A DNA stretch of 64,000 bases from Dipteris shenzhenensis (lineage: Eukaryota; Polypodiophyta; Polypodiopsida; Gleicheniales): assembly GCA_047967505.1 (NCBI GenBank), contig CM106540.1; one strand, given 5' to 3'. The position numbers and the translations under genes were made by a program. The first letter of the stretch is position 1; the number at the start of each line of letters is the position of its first letter. Shown piece after piece: positions 20,206-31,939 of the stretch. Under the pieces are notes generated by a model, which ran no database searches, was not told the DNA's origin, and saw only the letters and a program-made list of their open reading frames with translations.

Positions 20206-21360
20206 AGAACAGACTGTGTACCGCACCAAGAAGAAAAGCACCCAGAGGCAAGTTTATATGCGGGTATCTTGCAAAGTATCATTGCTAGTAGGCAATTGAT
20301 GCCAAGAGAGGAGGTATCTCCAAAGTTTTACAACTGTATCAAGAAGCTTTTCACTTGAGGACAACTGATTAGAAGCCGATGGATGTCACCAATTGGTATT
20401 TCTCCCAAGAAATAAAGAAGAGTCTTTATCAGATTGACTATGGTCAAAGAAAACTCACTTTGGTTCACTAGAATAAGTTTGACTACTTTACTTTTGCTTT
20501 GCATTGGTAAAAAAGAACCATGGGGACGCCCACAAGGGACTAGGATTAGTCCAAGAACTAAGAATGCATGCATTTTGCTAACCTTTAATGGGTTAAAGTG
20601 TTGGAATTTGTTTGTGCCATGTGTAGGACCTAAGAGAGTGCAAAAAGGACCCAAGAGTGGGTAGAAAAGTGTAATAAAGCACGTCCCACAAGACTCAAAA
20701 AGTAAAGACAAGGGGCGCCTCATTAAAAGGAGGGCCCACAAGATTAAAAGGCACCTAAAAGCTCCGGAGCTCCATATTTAGAAGAAAAAAGACTAAAAGC
20801 TTGGCTTTTTGTAAAAGTAGCTTTTAGAAAGCAGGCCCTAGCTTCTTGCTAGGCCTAGTCTATAAAAGAAAGGCCCCTGGCCTCCCAAATTCATTCAAGA
20901 TTGTACTCGGAGTTATGCTCTTTCATGAGCCGATTGTACAAAAGATTATTCTATTGCAATAAAGACCTTCAGGGGGTCCAACCCTAATTTTTGGGCCCTA
21001 GTGTGGTGTCTTGTATTCTTTCTCTCTCCCAGACCCCTCTTTCTATTGCTGCGATTCACTTTTACTCCTCCCAGGCTGAGCTGCGATTCATTCTAGCATC
21101 ATATCTTCGACCCTCCAACGCGTACAAGTGCCCGGAAAGAGTGCAGCCCAGCCCTTCTGGAAGAAGATCTACTTGCTGCAATTAGGGTTTCCAGCCCTAC
21201 CTGGTGCCCAGAGATGCTGCGAATTGACTCCAAAGCACCCAGACCTGCTGAGAATGAGCCTAGCACTAGTACGATTTGGTCTAAGGGTGCCCAGGATCCT
21301 CTACAAGCTATTCCAGGGAGTAGAGCCATATTGTGATTTGTTCCAGAAGCTGTTTTAGGT
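20206..21360 (+). other. Possible orphan LTR or promoter-bearing repeat
   Basis: No gene is visible. TATAAAAG lies at 20861-20868 and AATAAA at 20958-20963, followed by a sharp T-rich turn. That spacing resembles the R region of an LTR. TGGTGCCCA at 21202-21210 could be a primer site, but no second LTR copy or clear termini were found. Confidence 0.3.
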
Positions 21361-22560
21361 GTTGCAAACTGCTCAACAGTGTCATAATAGCAGTGATTTT
21401 ATTGCTAAAGTATTTTTAAGCATCTTGAGGTTTGGTTACAGCAGGTATATCTAGTGTTTAAAGATGGGGATGGGTATCTCATATGGGGTAAAACTCCCAT
21501 GCATCCTGCACTTCCTACTCGTTGACCCCACCATTAACAGCATCATTCCAACCATTGTGTCCAATGGTTTTATACCAGAGCCATCGGTCACCTTCCTACG
21601 CTCACAAGCTACAAGTTGATGTTTGACCTTGCTCTTCCATCATCAATAATTGATGACATTCGTTAAAAAATCGGCATGTCCACTAACTGCACTAACATCT
21701 CCACTGGTATCCACACCATGAGAACAGATGCCTCTACTACCATCTAATGGGGCACGGGAAGTGAGCAAGCCCAGGCTGACCCCAGATTTCCTGGCATCCA
21801 TAGGCTACATCAAGCACTCCTTGTAAATATGAGGAGAAGTGTAAGTCCAGCGCAAATGAAGGAGCTTGCCCAGTGACCCCAGGCTGCTCCATCCAGGAAG
21901 GCGATACTCCTAATAAAGATCTGATCCATCAACTACCTATTCACTTGCCTTCAATGTTCTCAGAAGAAATCAACAAGAGCAGAGAGAGCAGGTAAGCCCA
22001 AAGCGAATCTAAAGTAGTAGAAACTGTCCCAGCATATAGAGTTTAATATGAAATGTGATACGCCACAACTCACCATAGACCTGCTATTTGGAAAAGCCCT
22101 ACAGCAGCTATCAATATAGCAGTCTATATCAACAGTAAATGTATTCTTTAGATAATAGTGTCACCACCAGGTAGGCATATCTACCTATTCACTTACTGAT
22201 ATTCAAATCAATTACTATAGGAATTTCTGTATTCTGAAAAGCTTCTTTAGCTAAAGTTCTGTGAATCCTGCGCTAGGAAAAAGCTACATCATTGGTCTAG
22301 ATTGTTCTTTTAGCATGCTTTGACTTATAAAAAGGTGTACATCCCTGCCCTTTTTAGTAAGTCAAAAACCCCTACATGATACGTAGGAAACCTCCCAAAG
22401 CTAACGAGGAAGAATAAATTGGTACCATTGAAGATATCTATAGGGCTAGTCTAGCTGTGTACATGTGGGGACCCAAAAGTTCCCATCGGAAAAGGTTCCC
22501 TATCCAAGAGGAACAAAAATTGTAAGAATTCAAGCCCCCTACTCGAAATGTTTAGACACT
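21361..22560. other. Intron DNA without recognisable features
   Basis: I see no protein motif, tandem array or paired terminal repeat here. It is part of intron 1 of the NusG-like gene. Confidence 0.4.
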
Positions 22561-22998
22561 TAGCTCTATATTCAACCCAGACTTAAATGCTTATTAAATG
22601 ATATTGATAAACAATGAAGAACTATTCTAAAACAAATCACCAAGCTAACCAACCTTTCCAAACACACGGATTGAATGTCTATGTACATTATCGTACGCTT
22701 GCTCCCCCGCACGCCATGAGCGCCCCTGGCTGCGCTGAGGCCATGAAGGGGTCCGCACCCAGACAAAGTAACCAACCCCGTCTATATCCTGAGGCTAGCA
22801 TTCTGTACGCATGGCCCATGACTCCCATCCACGTCGTCGTGACTCGTGAGATACGTATCATTTCTTCTTCTCATGTTTGTTATGCATACCATTTCAATTG
22901 TGCTACAATTACTCAAGAAGCTTGCCAAACGATCGGTATATTTCTTTCCAAGGCTTTGAAAACAAATCGGGCACTTAGTTCTGGTGATTTCTTTTTAC

Positions 22999-23460
22999 CT
23001 CGACTTCGTTATCGGGAAAGTTGGTTGAGACTGCTTTGGCAATAGTCTCGGCCATTTCAACTTCTGATCTGCTTGGCACAAACACCATCCACCACTGTAA
23101 CCCTTTTGCTGCAAGAGGACTCATATCTAGCTCGTATTTCAATCCCTTGGGAGGGGCTTTCTTCTTCTCGAGAAGCTTGTTTTCAACCTCTTCTTTCCAC
23201 GAAGGTTTTTCAGCCTTCAGCTGCTCTCGCCGTTCGTTCCTCTGTTTCCTGCGTTCCCTAGCAGAAAGACTTTCATCCTTGAGCTCGTTGGAGAAGACAA
23301 AGTTAGCACAGGCTGGCCCTCCCGGTGATTGACCTTTCAGAATCAAAGAGATGGGGGTAGGCATCAAAGGTCTGCTTGAGGGCAGAAAGCAGCTTTTGTT
23401 GCTCCAATCAAGAGGTTGAGCAGCTCCGGATAAGGAAGAACAATCCAAGATAGGGGACAT
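22999..23460 (-). CDS. PTAC13: Plastid NusG-like protein, exon 1
   Basis: The chosen start is the ATG at 23460, the first Met in the frame. It gives a Ser/Pro-rich, acid-poor N-terminus (MSPILDCSSLSGAAQPL...) that looks like a chloroplast transit peptide. A basic region follows (SARERRKQRNERREQLKAEK, PSWKEEVENKLLEKKK), and then the start of the NGN domain (GLQWWMVFVPSRSE...NFPDNEVE). The ARERR...NERRE and QWW signatures match plant PTAC13-type proteins, which belong to the plastid transcription apparatus and resemble bacterial elongation factor NusG. The exon ends GAG|GTAAAA in phase 0. The frame is clean and the codons look host-like. I am confident of the family and less so of the exact start. 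Confidence 0.9.
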
Positions 23461-23506
23461 TTCCTGCCGCTGAGCTTTGAGACCCTGTAATTCGTGAAAA
23501 CGCTCC

Positions 23507-23533
23507 TTATCCTCCCCTAAGGCCACGTGGCAT
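23507..23533 (-). other. Possible upstream mini-ORF of the NusG-like gene
   Basis: An ATG at 23533 opens eight codons and a TAA, 47 bp before the main ATG and overlapping the G-box. It matters only if transcription starts upstream of it, which the sequence does not show. Confidence 0.3.
23523..23530. promoter_or_regulatory. G-box (CCACGTGG) upstream of the NusG-like gene
   Basis: A perfect CACGTG core with flanking C and G lies 63 bp before the start codon. G-boxes bind bZIP and bHLH factors and are common in light-responsive plant promoters, which suits a plastid transcription gene. Function is inferred. Confidence 0.5.
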
Positions 23534-23859
23534 GATTCCCCCGCCGTTTCGCTTGAATGAGGGTTTTAAAAGTTTTATTAGTCTTCTTTTCCGATTGGCT
23601 CCTATTTGCATGGCGGTCTCTGAGGGTAATCAATTGTTCTTTGATTTCGTACTATTTGCATGGCGGTGTGTGGGGGTAATCACCTCTTGTCAGTGCAGAT
23701 CCAAGATTCATGGTGTTGTTGGTTGTGGCTGTGGATGGTCTCTGCAATTCGGGCCTTTTTTTGTGTTGGCTCTGGCTGTGATGGTGTCCTAATTTCAGGG
23801 GATGGAGGTTGGCATCTTGAGGTTTTGGCGTCCTCTGTGGATTCATTGGTTTTGCAAGG

Positions 23860-24205
23860 GTCTTGAGGACTCTATTTAAACAGAGTTCTCCAGCTTTCGC
23901 CATGTCGTGTTGAAGGTACTGTAGTTTGATTTGTTTGTGTGTTGTACGTGTTCTCCCTTTCGCTTCACACTTTGAATCGATCATGGAAGGCAAGAAAGTG
24001 GATCCCTCTATGCATGCAGCCCATGGACACAGAAAGCCGTAGCTTCAGGAGAGGTGTTACTTGTGCTTCAATTCTTCCTTCACTTCCTTTGAATTCATTT
24101 TCATTTGTTTTGTTCAGTTTTGCTAATGGTTTACCTTGGCCAGATATCGAGAAAAAGTTTGGGGACCATGTAGACGAGAAGAGTTGCGATGCGGATTCTT
24201 AGTCC
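23860..24205 (+). other. Possible divergent first exons, unrecognised
   Basis: A TATTTAAA sequence (about 23872) precedes an ATG at 23983 that opens 19 codons. A second exon-like piece at about 24146-24202 (PDIEKKFGDHVDEKSCDADS, then stop) follows a pyrimidine-rich tract ending in CCAG. This could be a small gene divergent from the NusG-like gene, but I do not recognise the protein and no full spliced frame was established. Confidence 0.25.
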
Positions 24206-24209
24206 AGTG

Positions 24210-24930
24210 TTCTGTTGCTCTAATTCTCCATATCATGCTATATAATCGTTTATGGACGGTCTTCATTCTGCATACCAGTAGGTCGTCATTTTTAATACCG
24301 CTAATTAGCTGAATAGACGAGCTTTGGGTAGTCGATGCCAACTACATTACTTTCAAAACTCAGTTGCCTGCTATAGGAAGTGAGCCCGAGAGCTAACAAG
24401 CAAGGTCAAAAGATTCTGCATCATCGGCACTATTGCAGACAAAAAGTATCGCAAAAGCATCCCAATAAGATTTGTTACTCGTTTGTCTCGCATATATCAG
24501 TTGATGTGTATTTGTGAATGCCCTTTGATGTCCAGGATTTTGTTGTGGTGCTTTGTTGTGGTGTTATTGAATTGTTGTGATAGTGCTTTGATTTGCTTTG
24601 TTTTCGAAGGTCGTTTGATGACTCTTGCATAAGATTATTTGGTGCATGAAGACTTGCCGAGAACCTCCGCTCTCTCATTTCAACCACCCTATTTTGGTAT
24701 GAACATCTCCTATGGCCAGTGCAAAGAATGTGCATTGGCCAGTGCAAGGCCTTGTGCATGTTGATCCGATTAAAGGGATGGGTCATCGGTCTATTTTGCA
24801 GCTCATGAAATACAGCTTCATCCAGCAAGTGTTGTATTTGTTTTGACTCCATGTCTGTGTATTTGGTTTGTTGCTGTTGTTCTCCGTTTCTCAAAAGTCA
24901 AAGTGGGCGACTCATTCTTGCAAAGTTATT
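24210..24930. other. No recognisable feature
   Basis: The open frame at 24475-24894 on minus is Gln/His/Asn-rich without a known motif, and I do not regard it as a gene. The rest shows nothing. Confidence 0.4.
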
Positions 24931-24934
24931 GCAA

Positions 24935-25345
24935 TCAAGTAGCTCCATAGTACCAAATGTTATGCGAGGTGATCCTACACACAATTGCAATGTTCCAGAA
25001 CGCAAAATGCTTGCTAAACCTTCTGTAGTAAGACCACAGGCCTAGGAAACTTCGAACTTCATGCACGGTTTTCAGCTCTGGCCATTCTTGAATCGCACAG
25101 ATTTTTGCTGGATCCATCTGTATCCCATTCTTGGATATTATATGCCCCAGATAATGGATTTCTTCCAGGAAGAATTCACTTTTCTTGCTGTTTGCATAGA
25201 GTGTTTGCATAGAGTTGATGATTTCTCAGCTCTTGAAACACTATAGCAAGATGTTCCTTGTGCTCTTCTTCGGACTTAGAAAAGACAATTATGTCATCGA
25301 AGAAGGTACCAGTGAACTGTCTGTACGGTCGGAAGATACGATAAT
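24935..25345 (-). pseudogene. Ty3/gypsy RT fragment fused to copia sequence
   Basis: On minus the peptide [20 protein letters not shown] (about 25345-25275) holds the gypsy RT catalytic block, with FFDD in place of [21 protein letters not shown] follows. After a frame change caused by a small duplication (GTTTGCATAGA twice near 25195-25210) come FFLEEIHYLGHIISKNGI and RSFLGLWSYYRRFSKHF. The fragment ends near 24940 without RNase H. Upstream, within the same open frame, lies a copia GAG-pre-integrase segment, so the join at about 25345 is chimeric. Confidence 0.88.
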
Positions 25346-26760
25346 GCGGTACATAACCCAAACGGCATAAGAGTTTCATTCCATTCTGGCTCATGTGCCC
25401 CAACCTGCAATGCCACAAAGAAGTGCTTGGCTACTCGGTTATTGCAACAACATGATCAAATACCCCTGATACATGTAAGGGATACAAAGTCCCACACTTG
25501 GCACCCCTAGCCAAAAGCATAGAGCCCTTCTGAATTTTCCAACTCTGAAAGCCAAAAGTGGTGTGAAAACCAGCATCATCTAGCTGACCCACTGAAATAA
25601 GATTCTTGGTCAGCTTAGGCACATGTCTCACATGTTTCAAAATAAATGCAGACCCATTTGCAAAAGAAAACTTTATGTCACCTCCTCCCACTATGTCACA
25701 TGCATAGTCATTTCCAAGATGCACACAACCTGTCTTTCCACTGTCATAAGTGGAGAACCATTCCCTATGGGGAGTAACATGGAATGAAGCACCAGAATCC
25801 AAAATCCAATCCTGGGAATATGCATCATCTGAAGTGGTAAGCAACTCTACATATAAACTAGACATGAAGAGAACGTCATTGTCACTATCATGTGTGACTG
25901 CATTGATCTCCTTGATCTTCACTTTTGCTTTGTCCTCCCTTGGACTCTCTTCCTTTTGATTTGCACCCCAATTTGCATTCTTTTTCTTATCCTTTTGCTC
26001 TCTTTTCAGCTTGTAGCAATCCTTTTTCATATGGCCCTTCTTGCCACAGTGGTAACACTCAATGTTCCGTGCCCTGGATTTGCTACGAGACTTCCCTCTT
26101 TCTTGGGACTTCCCCCTAAACTGTGATCTGTCCCTTTGCACATTTAAGGCTGCATCCTGCTTGTTGCCGTCCATAGACTTCCGTCTAATCTCCTCGGCCA
26201 ACAAGCTACCCACAACATCATCAAATTTCAGTACTCCACCAGGTGCAGAGTTACTGACAACTGTACGGAAGGTATCCCATGAGGATGGCAGTGAACATAA
26301 GAGAAATATTGCCTTAGTGTCGCATCAAAATTCATCTTCTGAGCCTGAAGTTGGCTGAAAATAATATTGAATTCATTCAAGTGAGAAGCAATGGAGACCC
26401 CTTCCTTCATTTGCAGCTCAAACAACCTCTTCATGAGGTAAACTTTATTAGAGGCAGTTTCCTTTTCATAAGTGGCACATAGTTTCTTCCACAAATCTTC
26501 CGCAGTCTACTCATTTATACTACTGTGAAATAAACTAAGCCTGCAAGATGAAGTCTAATAGTAGATTTTGCTAATGCATCCAACTCATTCCAATCATCCT
26601 CAGACATATTTGCAGGCTTAGCTTCAATCCCTGCTAAGGGTTTAATATGCTTCTTTTGAATAAGCACATCCCTTATTTGTTCTTTCCACAAAGAAAAGTT
26701 TGTCCCATCAAACTTTTTGATGCTAAAAAACTCCTTTTCAGACATGGAAGAGGATGCCAT
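25346..26760 (-). pseudogene. Ty1/copia gag, protease and pre-integrase region
   Basis: On minus, gag starts near 26760 with MASSSMSEKEFF and KKFDGTNFSLWKEQI. Broken frames lead to QMKEGVSIASHLNEFN (about 26410). A zinc knuckle CYHCGKKGHMKKDC lies near 26055-26015, and the protease active site ILDSGASFH near 25805-25780. VRHVPKLTKNLISVGQLDD is next, and [16 protein letters not shown] (GAG-pre-integrase) near 25415-25370. In-frame stops near 26515 and 26220 and a break near 25430 show decay. A second copy of the same family occurs at 42890-43110. The gag differs from that of the copia in the NusG-like intron. Confidence 0.92.
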
Positions 26761-26879
26761 GATGCAAATGAAGCAAAAATCCCAAATGCTAGTGCCTACA
26801 AGAGACACACCAAATACCAGGTGCACCCAAATGTGTATGGCACAATAGAGTGAAATATCACCAAAACTCAAAGCTCAAA

Positions 26880-28220
26880 GCATCAAAAGATGCATCTGAC
26901 TTGTGTGCATATACTATGCATCCATATGAGCAAATCTGGCCCAAAAGAAAATGCCAACTGCAATGGCAATCCAAAATGCCAATAAGTGCCAAATGACTCA
27001 AGCATAAACACCATCCACTACCATATGCATCAATAATATCTCATCCAAGAGAGCATAGCACTATCAGTGCATCACTTGCAATGTGTCAAAGCTGTCCCTC
27101 AGCATAAAATAGCATCCATGTGCAAAGCGTCCATAAAAATAGCATCCCACAAGGCAATTTGGGCCTATCAGCGCATCCAATAAGAACCACAATGTATCCA
27201 AATGGCCTATAAATCATCCATTGCAACCCAATGCACACCATGAATGAGTGCACACTGCTCAAACTGCAATCGGAGTGATCTACATAAGGTATGCTCAAGA
27301 AATCATAGTCCCACGGTAATGACCGCTACTGAAAATAGAACCTGAGATGCCTCAAAACATGGGCGCCATTGCATAATCGGACTCAGCAAGAAAATCTGCA
27401 AATATCTCTCTTCTACCGGAACTCCAAAATCCCAACCGATGAGTGAGAAATGGGAGTCAACACTTATCCACTGCCATGTGGCATAAATCTAAGGTTTCAA
27501 AACCTTAGAATGAAAAAATGCATAACAGAGAGATGAAATCGAATACATAGAGATCTATAACTCTGAAAATCCTCCACCGAATCGCGTAAGAACTAACAGG
27601 TAGGGGTTTTTGGGTGTTCGGAATGCAATGGGACAAACGGTTTTGGAAACCGTGGTCTCAATCACTGGGTCCAACACACGGACTGAAAAACGTTTTTGGA
27701 AACAGAGCTGTTTGTAAACTCCACCAGAGTGCGAATGATGAGCAACATAGAAGTTTTAGGACCTCCTGAGTCCACCGGAACTGACAGATCTGCAAATGGT
27801 TGCTCCAAACTTGAGTTCCAATGCCCGGGTACAAAAACGCAGAAACTGACACAATAAGTCAAAAATCCAATGAAATGATCCCAGATTCAAGAATGAAGGT
27901 GTTTCCAAGCTCTTGAAGTGAAGTGGACACCAAAAGCAAGCAATAGTTGCCTCTACAAGTCAATACGGAGTCTCTGTCATCGAACGGAATAGGGAAAAGC
28001 TCAAAAAACGACTTTTTCTTTGAAAACACTTAATAGGCTCTCAAAACCACTTCGCAAAACCAAAGTGACTTTTCCAAAGGTTCCTCCAAGGTCTCTACAC
28101 ACTTGGATGTAAGTAAAGTCACCCACAAAGCTTCCCACAGAGCTTCTCCTTCCTCCCACAGAGCTGCTGAGCTTCAAGCATTTACGCACGCTCAGCTAGA
28201 TCACCCGGGCTTTAATACTA
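26880..28220. other. No gene seen; probable copia leader or LTR region
   Basis: Upstream (on minus) of the copia gag, this stretch is rich in ATGCATCCA and AATGCC words up to about 27280, like a leader. No tRNA-Met primer site or LTR termini were found, so the 5' end of that element is undefined. Confidence 0.35.
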
Positions 28221-28451
28221 CTTGAGAGTGCTCTCAACGAAAGCAAGAACGGAAGAGGGAGAGAGAGAAACAGAGAGCCACACAAGTTTTGGTGGGTGCA
28301 GAACCACCCTAATCTTCTTTTTCATTCATTTATATATGTGTTTGAGTATTGTACATAACCGGGGTAAAGGCACAGTGACCTTTAACCCCCACATTGAGAA
28401 GGACTCTTGGAAGGGCAAAGCATGTATGGAGGACATAGACATTTATTGTGA

Positions 28452-28655
28452 TGAGGGGAGCAATGTCTTTAAGGGTGAGTGCATACCATTTTTTTTCATG
28501 AGCTACATTCGTTTCCTTTTTCCCACCGCTAGGGTGTTTTACGAATGTGTTTTACGAATAAGGGGAGCAGTGTCTTTAAGGATGAGTGCATACCATTTTT
28601 TTCATGAGCTACATTTATTTCCTTTTTCCCGCCACCAGGGTGTTTTACAAATAAG
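28452..28655 (+). repeat. Tandem duplication of about 108 bp
   Basis: A unit starting AGGGGAGCARTGTCTTTAAGG (R is A or G) and ending AGGGTGTTTTACRAATA occurs at 28452 and again at 28561, with about ten differences. It holds no clear gene. Confidence 0.88.
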
Positions 28656-28659
28656 CACT

Positions 28660-30190
28660 TTTTAATCCTTATAGAAGGCATGTCGCTCCTTACTACCTGA
28701 AGGATCTGGGGCAGTCCTTGAAGTTTCCCACGAACAATTTTGAAGGTATATTCCTAGGTCTTTCACTTTCGAGAGTGAACAATTTTCATATTGTGGAGTT
28801 GCTATGCTGTATTAATAATCTTTACATTGTAGTTCTATTCCGTCCATGTCTTCTTTGTAGGTAGGACAATCCAGTTTGTGGTGGAGGGTGCTTTTGCATT
28901 TATTTTGTTCGTATGTTGAGTTTCTTTGTCTACTTGTATGCACAAAGCCTTCCCTTTCTGACATCTGCTCCACGTAGGAGAATCTCTACTTCTACTACAA
29001 ATATTTTGTGCACGTAGAAAATTGCTAAGTTTGGAGCATCTCCGTACAGGTTGCCCTACCACTTTCCACTTTTAATATCATCATTCTTTAGTATTTTTTT
29101 ATATCCCTATGAACTTATGCCATTGGGTAGTTGCTGCACCCTTTTTTTTATGTAGAGGATACTTCTTCCTCGAGTGCTCCAATGGTTATGACTCCGTATT
29201 GCAAGGCATTGCAGATTGGAGGCATGTCAAAGGCAAGTGTAATCAAGAAACCTAGTTTTGCAAAGTCACTACGCAAAGCTTTCCTTGTAGCTACTAGGGA
29301 AGCGTATATGCAGAAGGTAGCTATATGTTAGATTCTCCCAATTTTGCATGTTCTATAGTAGCAATAGGTTCGAGATTGCAAAAGTAGTAATAGTTGCACA
29401 AAATCTTGCTATTCTTCGCAAGTATTTTCTACATTAATCATACATTGAGTGCATATTGTTGCAAGTATAATTTGTGCATTGACAAGTCAGTGGTAGCATG
29501 CGTCAGAAGCCGGTCTTCCCATTTGTTTTAATGTTTACGAGAAAGAGGAATTCCTCTTGAAGAATTGTTGTCATCTCCAGTAGATTGGATTTTTAGTTCA
29601 AATAGTGGACATTCATGATGCTTTAGATCTTGTTTAAAATGCATATGTTGATCAGATATTTTTTTACAATGAATTTATAGTTTTTGAAATGGGATTTCCT
29701 TTTTTACAGCATCAAATGTTTGCTTTGAAGTTTCATTTCTTTCTTTTTTCGAGAAGAGATTTGTGTGTGGGTTTTGTATAAGTACAAACCCATTGGGCAT
29801 GGGCAGGAGTAGTGACAACTACGGCTTTCATAGAGTCACATAATAACCTTTGAAGAGTGAGGATGAGTGTTTTTCATTTTATGCCCCTCTAATGCGCATG
29901 CATACATGCTTGCAGCAAGCAAAATATCTAAAGGTAAGAAGGAGGTATTCAAGGAAGTTAATTCCTTTAGTGAACCTTTAGTTGGGTCCATTAGTGAGCC
30001 TCCTCTCTGAGCACCACAGTGAAACACATCAACACTAGTTGCTACTCCACCTAATTTTGTGCAAGGCAATTCGTTGCCATTGCTATGAATTGCGGAGTTG
30101 TCCGAGTTTATACGCTTCTGATTTGCCTCTGAGCGGAGGTTGGTGGTGAAATATGGGACTTATAAGGCTAGGGAAGCATCATATCCCACA
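28660..30190. other. Mostly unrecognised; one exon-like stretch near 29155-29315
   Basis: A Ser/Lys-rich open stretch (APMVMTPYCKALQIGGMSKA...) lies between an AG and AAG|GTAGCT and could be an exon of a plus-strand gene that includes the remnant at 30200-31355. I do not recognise it. Elsewhere in this span nothing stands out. Confidence 0.25.
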
Positions 30191-30199
30191 TGTTTGAGA

Positions 30200-31355
30200 G
30201 CTAATTTCACTCTGACAATGATAACTGTGACACTGTCACTTTGGTTGTGCCACAAGTATATGTGCCCCAATATAGATATGGCCTAGTGATTGACTCCTCC
30301 TACCAAATTGAGGGTGCGAGCATTGTTAAGAAGGCTATTGGTGAAGGTGGGAATTCCTGCTTTTCCCTCCATGTAGATGCCACCATAAATGTGATTAGAG
30401 GAGAACCTTTTGATGGTGTCATCACTATGCTCCCTAAGACCATAATTGCTTGCTATGGGCATCATCGATTGTCTGCACAGCTAGAGGAACTATTTCCACA
30501 GCTGTTGGTACCATAGCTTTTGGCATAATTAAGGCTAATGCAGATTTCTTGACGATAGCTGATGGCCCCCTACATGGAGATAGAGCCATTGTGAGCATAG
30601 TTAAATTGTCATACTTAATGTTGCAAACACAACAATCTCCTTCTGACTACTTATTTCAATCGTTTAAATGTTCTGTTATAGCTTCACTTTGTTGGAGAAC
30701 GTAATAATGTTTTGTCACGTCTAATCCAAGAGTATCATGAAGAGGGTATTGTCATGTACACCCTCAGGAATGTGTCCTACATGCATGGTAAAAACGGATT
30801 GGGTTTTTTTAATTTTACTATTTTAGCGGATATTCTTGCGGGTCAAAAAAGTCCCGAACTGCAACAAGCATTCACAAGTCAGGTTTCTGACTTGGGCTAT
30901 GGCTGAAAGGTACAACATTTTCAAATTTTAAGGTTTTCTTATATTTACACTGTTTTTGCTCTAGGAGTTTCTTTGTTCGTTGTTGTAGGTGACAGGAGTG
31001 TTGCACTTCACACACTTGAATGTGCAACTTATTGATTACCATTGTGCATCATGTGGTGGTGCTCAAGTTAGTTGTGAGCCTAGTCATCCATACTGCTTTA
31101 CATGTGACTCCGTCCAATGCGTAGTGAAGATCCCTTGTCTCAGTGGTCGGATCTTTTTGTGGCAGATGCTTCTGATGTCATTGTGGACATTCGTGGTAAC
31201 CATGTTGATGTTCTTTGCATAGACACTCCTTTCTTAGAGCTCCACTTCACTAGTGTCATTCAAACTTGTTCGCTTCTCCTTGACATCAAGCCTAGTGGCG
31301 CCTTCACTATAAACAATGCTCGATCCATCATAGCACTTGAGCCCAATGTGTGATG
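30200..31355 (+). pseudogene. Spliced coding remnant with zinc-ribbon/OB-fold look
   Basis: Several long plus frames follow one another with shifts: one at 30241-30516, one at about 30500-30700, one from about 30690 to 30905, then an intron-like gap ending in TTGTTGTAG near 30988, and a final part. The last part has a four-cysteine ribbon, CASCGG...CFTC (about 31048-31104), with 14 residues between the pairs. It is followed after a shift by VADASDVIVDIRGNHVDVLC. The ribbon inside an OB-fold-like strand pattern recalls RPA large-subunit or MEIOB-type single-strand DNA-binding proteins. That is a guess from pattern only. Frameshifts suggest a pseudogene, unless unrecognised introns explain them. 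Confidence 0.3.
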
Positions 31356-31939
31356 ATGGCATGCACTAGACAGAGCCATTTGCTTCAGCTCCTTTTTTCA
31401 ATAAGTTGTGCTACAATAAGTGGCTTTCTAACCACCGAAATGTTGACTATTCTCTTTTGTTTGATGAAATGCTTTGTCATTGTATTGTGCATAAAAACTT
31501 GTGTCCACAGCAAGTATTTGCAGGAATTTCTAGCTCTCATGAGTAGAGCATAAAAGCCACAGCGAGAAGAAGATCCCTTTTGGATTACCTTCAGCCCTTA
31601 GCATGGCAGCAGCAGCCAGATTAAGTTAGCCACGCACAAAAGAGTCTAAAGGCCTTTTAAGGGTGGACAGAAGCCTTAGTAGATCACCACTTTGATGCTA
31701 ACAGAGCACCTTCATGGACTCAACATAGGTCCTTGTCTCACTTGTTGATCTAGTATGTAGGATTGAGTAGCATAGCATAAGAGTCTCGGTAGATCAACAC
31801 CTTGCTGAATAACTTAGCTCACTCTTGCTATCCTCCCATAGCCTATGTCTACAAGCACGGATAGAAGATTGTTTTTCTTTATCACAAGGTGAATGCAAGC
31901 AATATTCAACAAGGTCAACAGTGGCTGCCCAATGAGTAA

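Larger units (their letters stand above)
9201..22998 (-). other. Giant intron 1 (13.8 kb) of the NusG-like gene
   Basis: It is bounded by donor GAG|GTAAAA at 22998 and acceptor TTGCAG|GTT at 9201. It contains telomere-like repeats, a LINE fragment, a copia element with a nested gypsy element, an orphan LTR-like segment and unrecognised DNA. The exons on both sides match consecutive parts of the same NGN domain, which supports one transcription unit. Confidence 0.8.

Noticed and set aside
21202-21210. TGGTGCCCA as a primer-binding site proving an LTR element
   Set aside because: No paired LTR or clear terminus; kept only as a weak note.
23526-23526. Earlier start of the NusG-like protein at a GTG codon
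   Set aside because: Plant nuclear genes rarely start at GTG; the ATG at 23460 gives a transit-peptide-like N-terminus.
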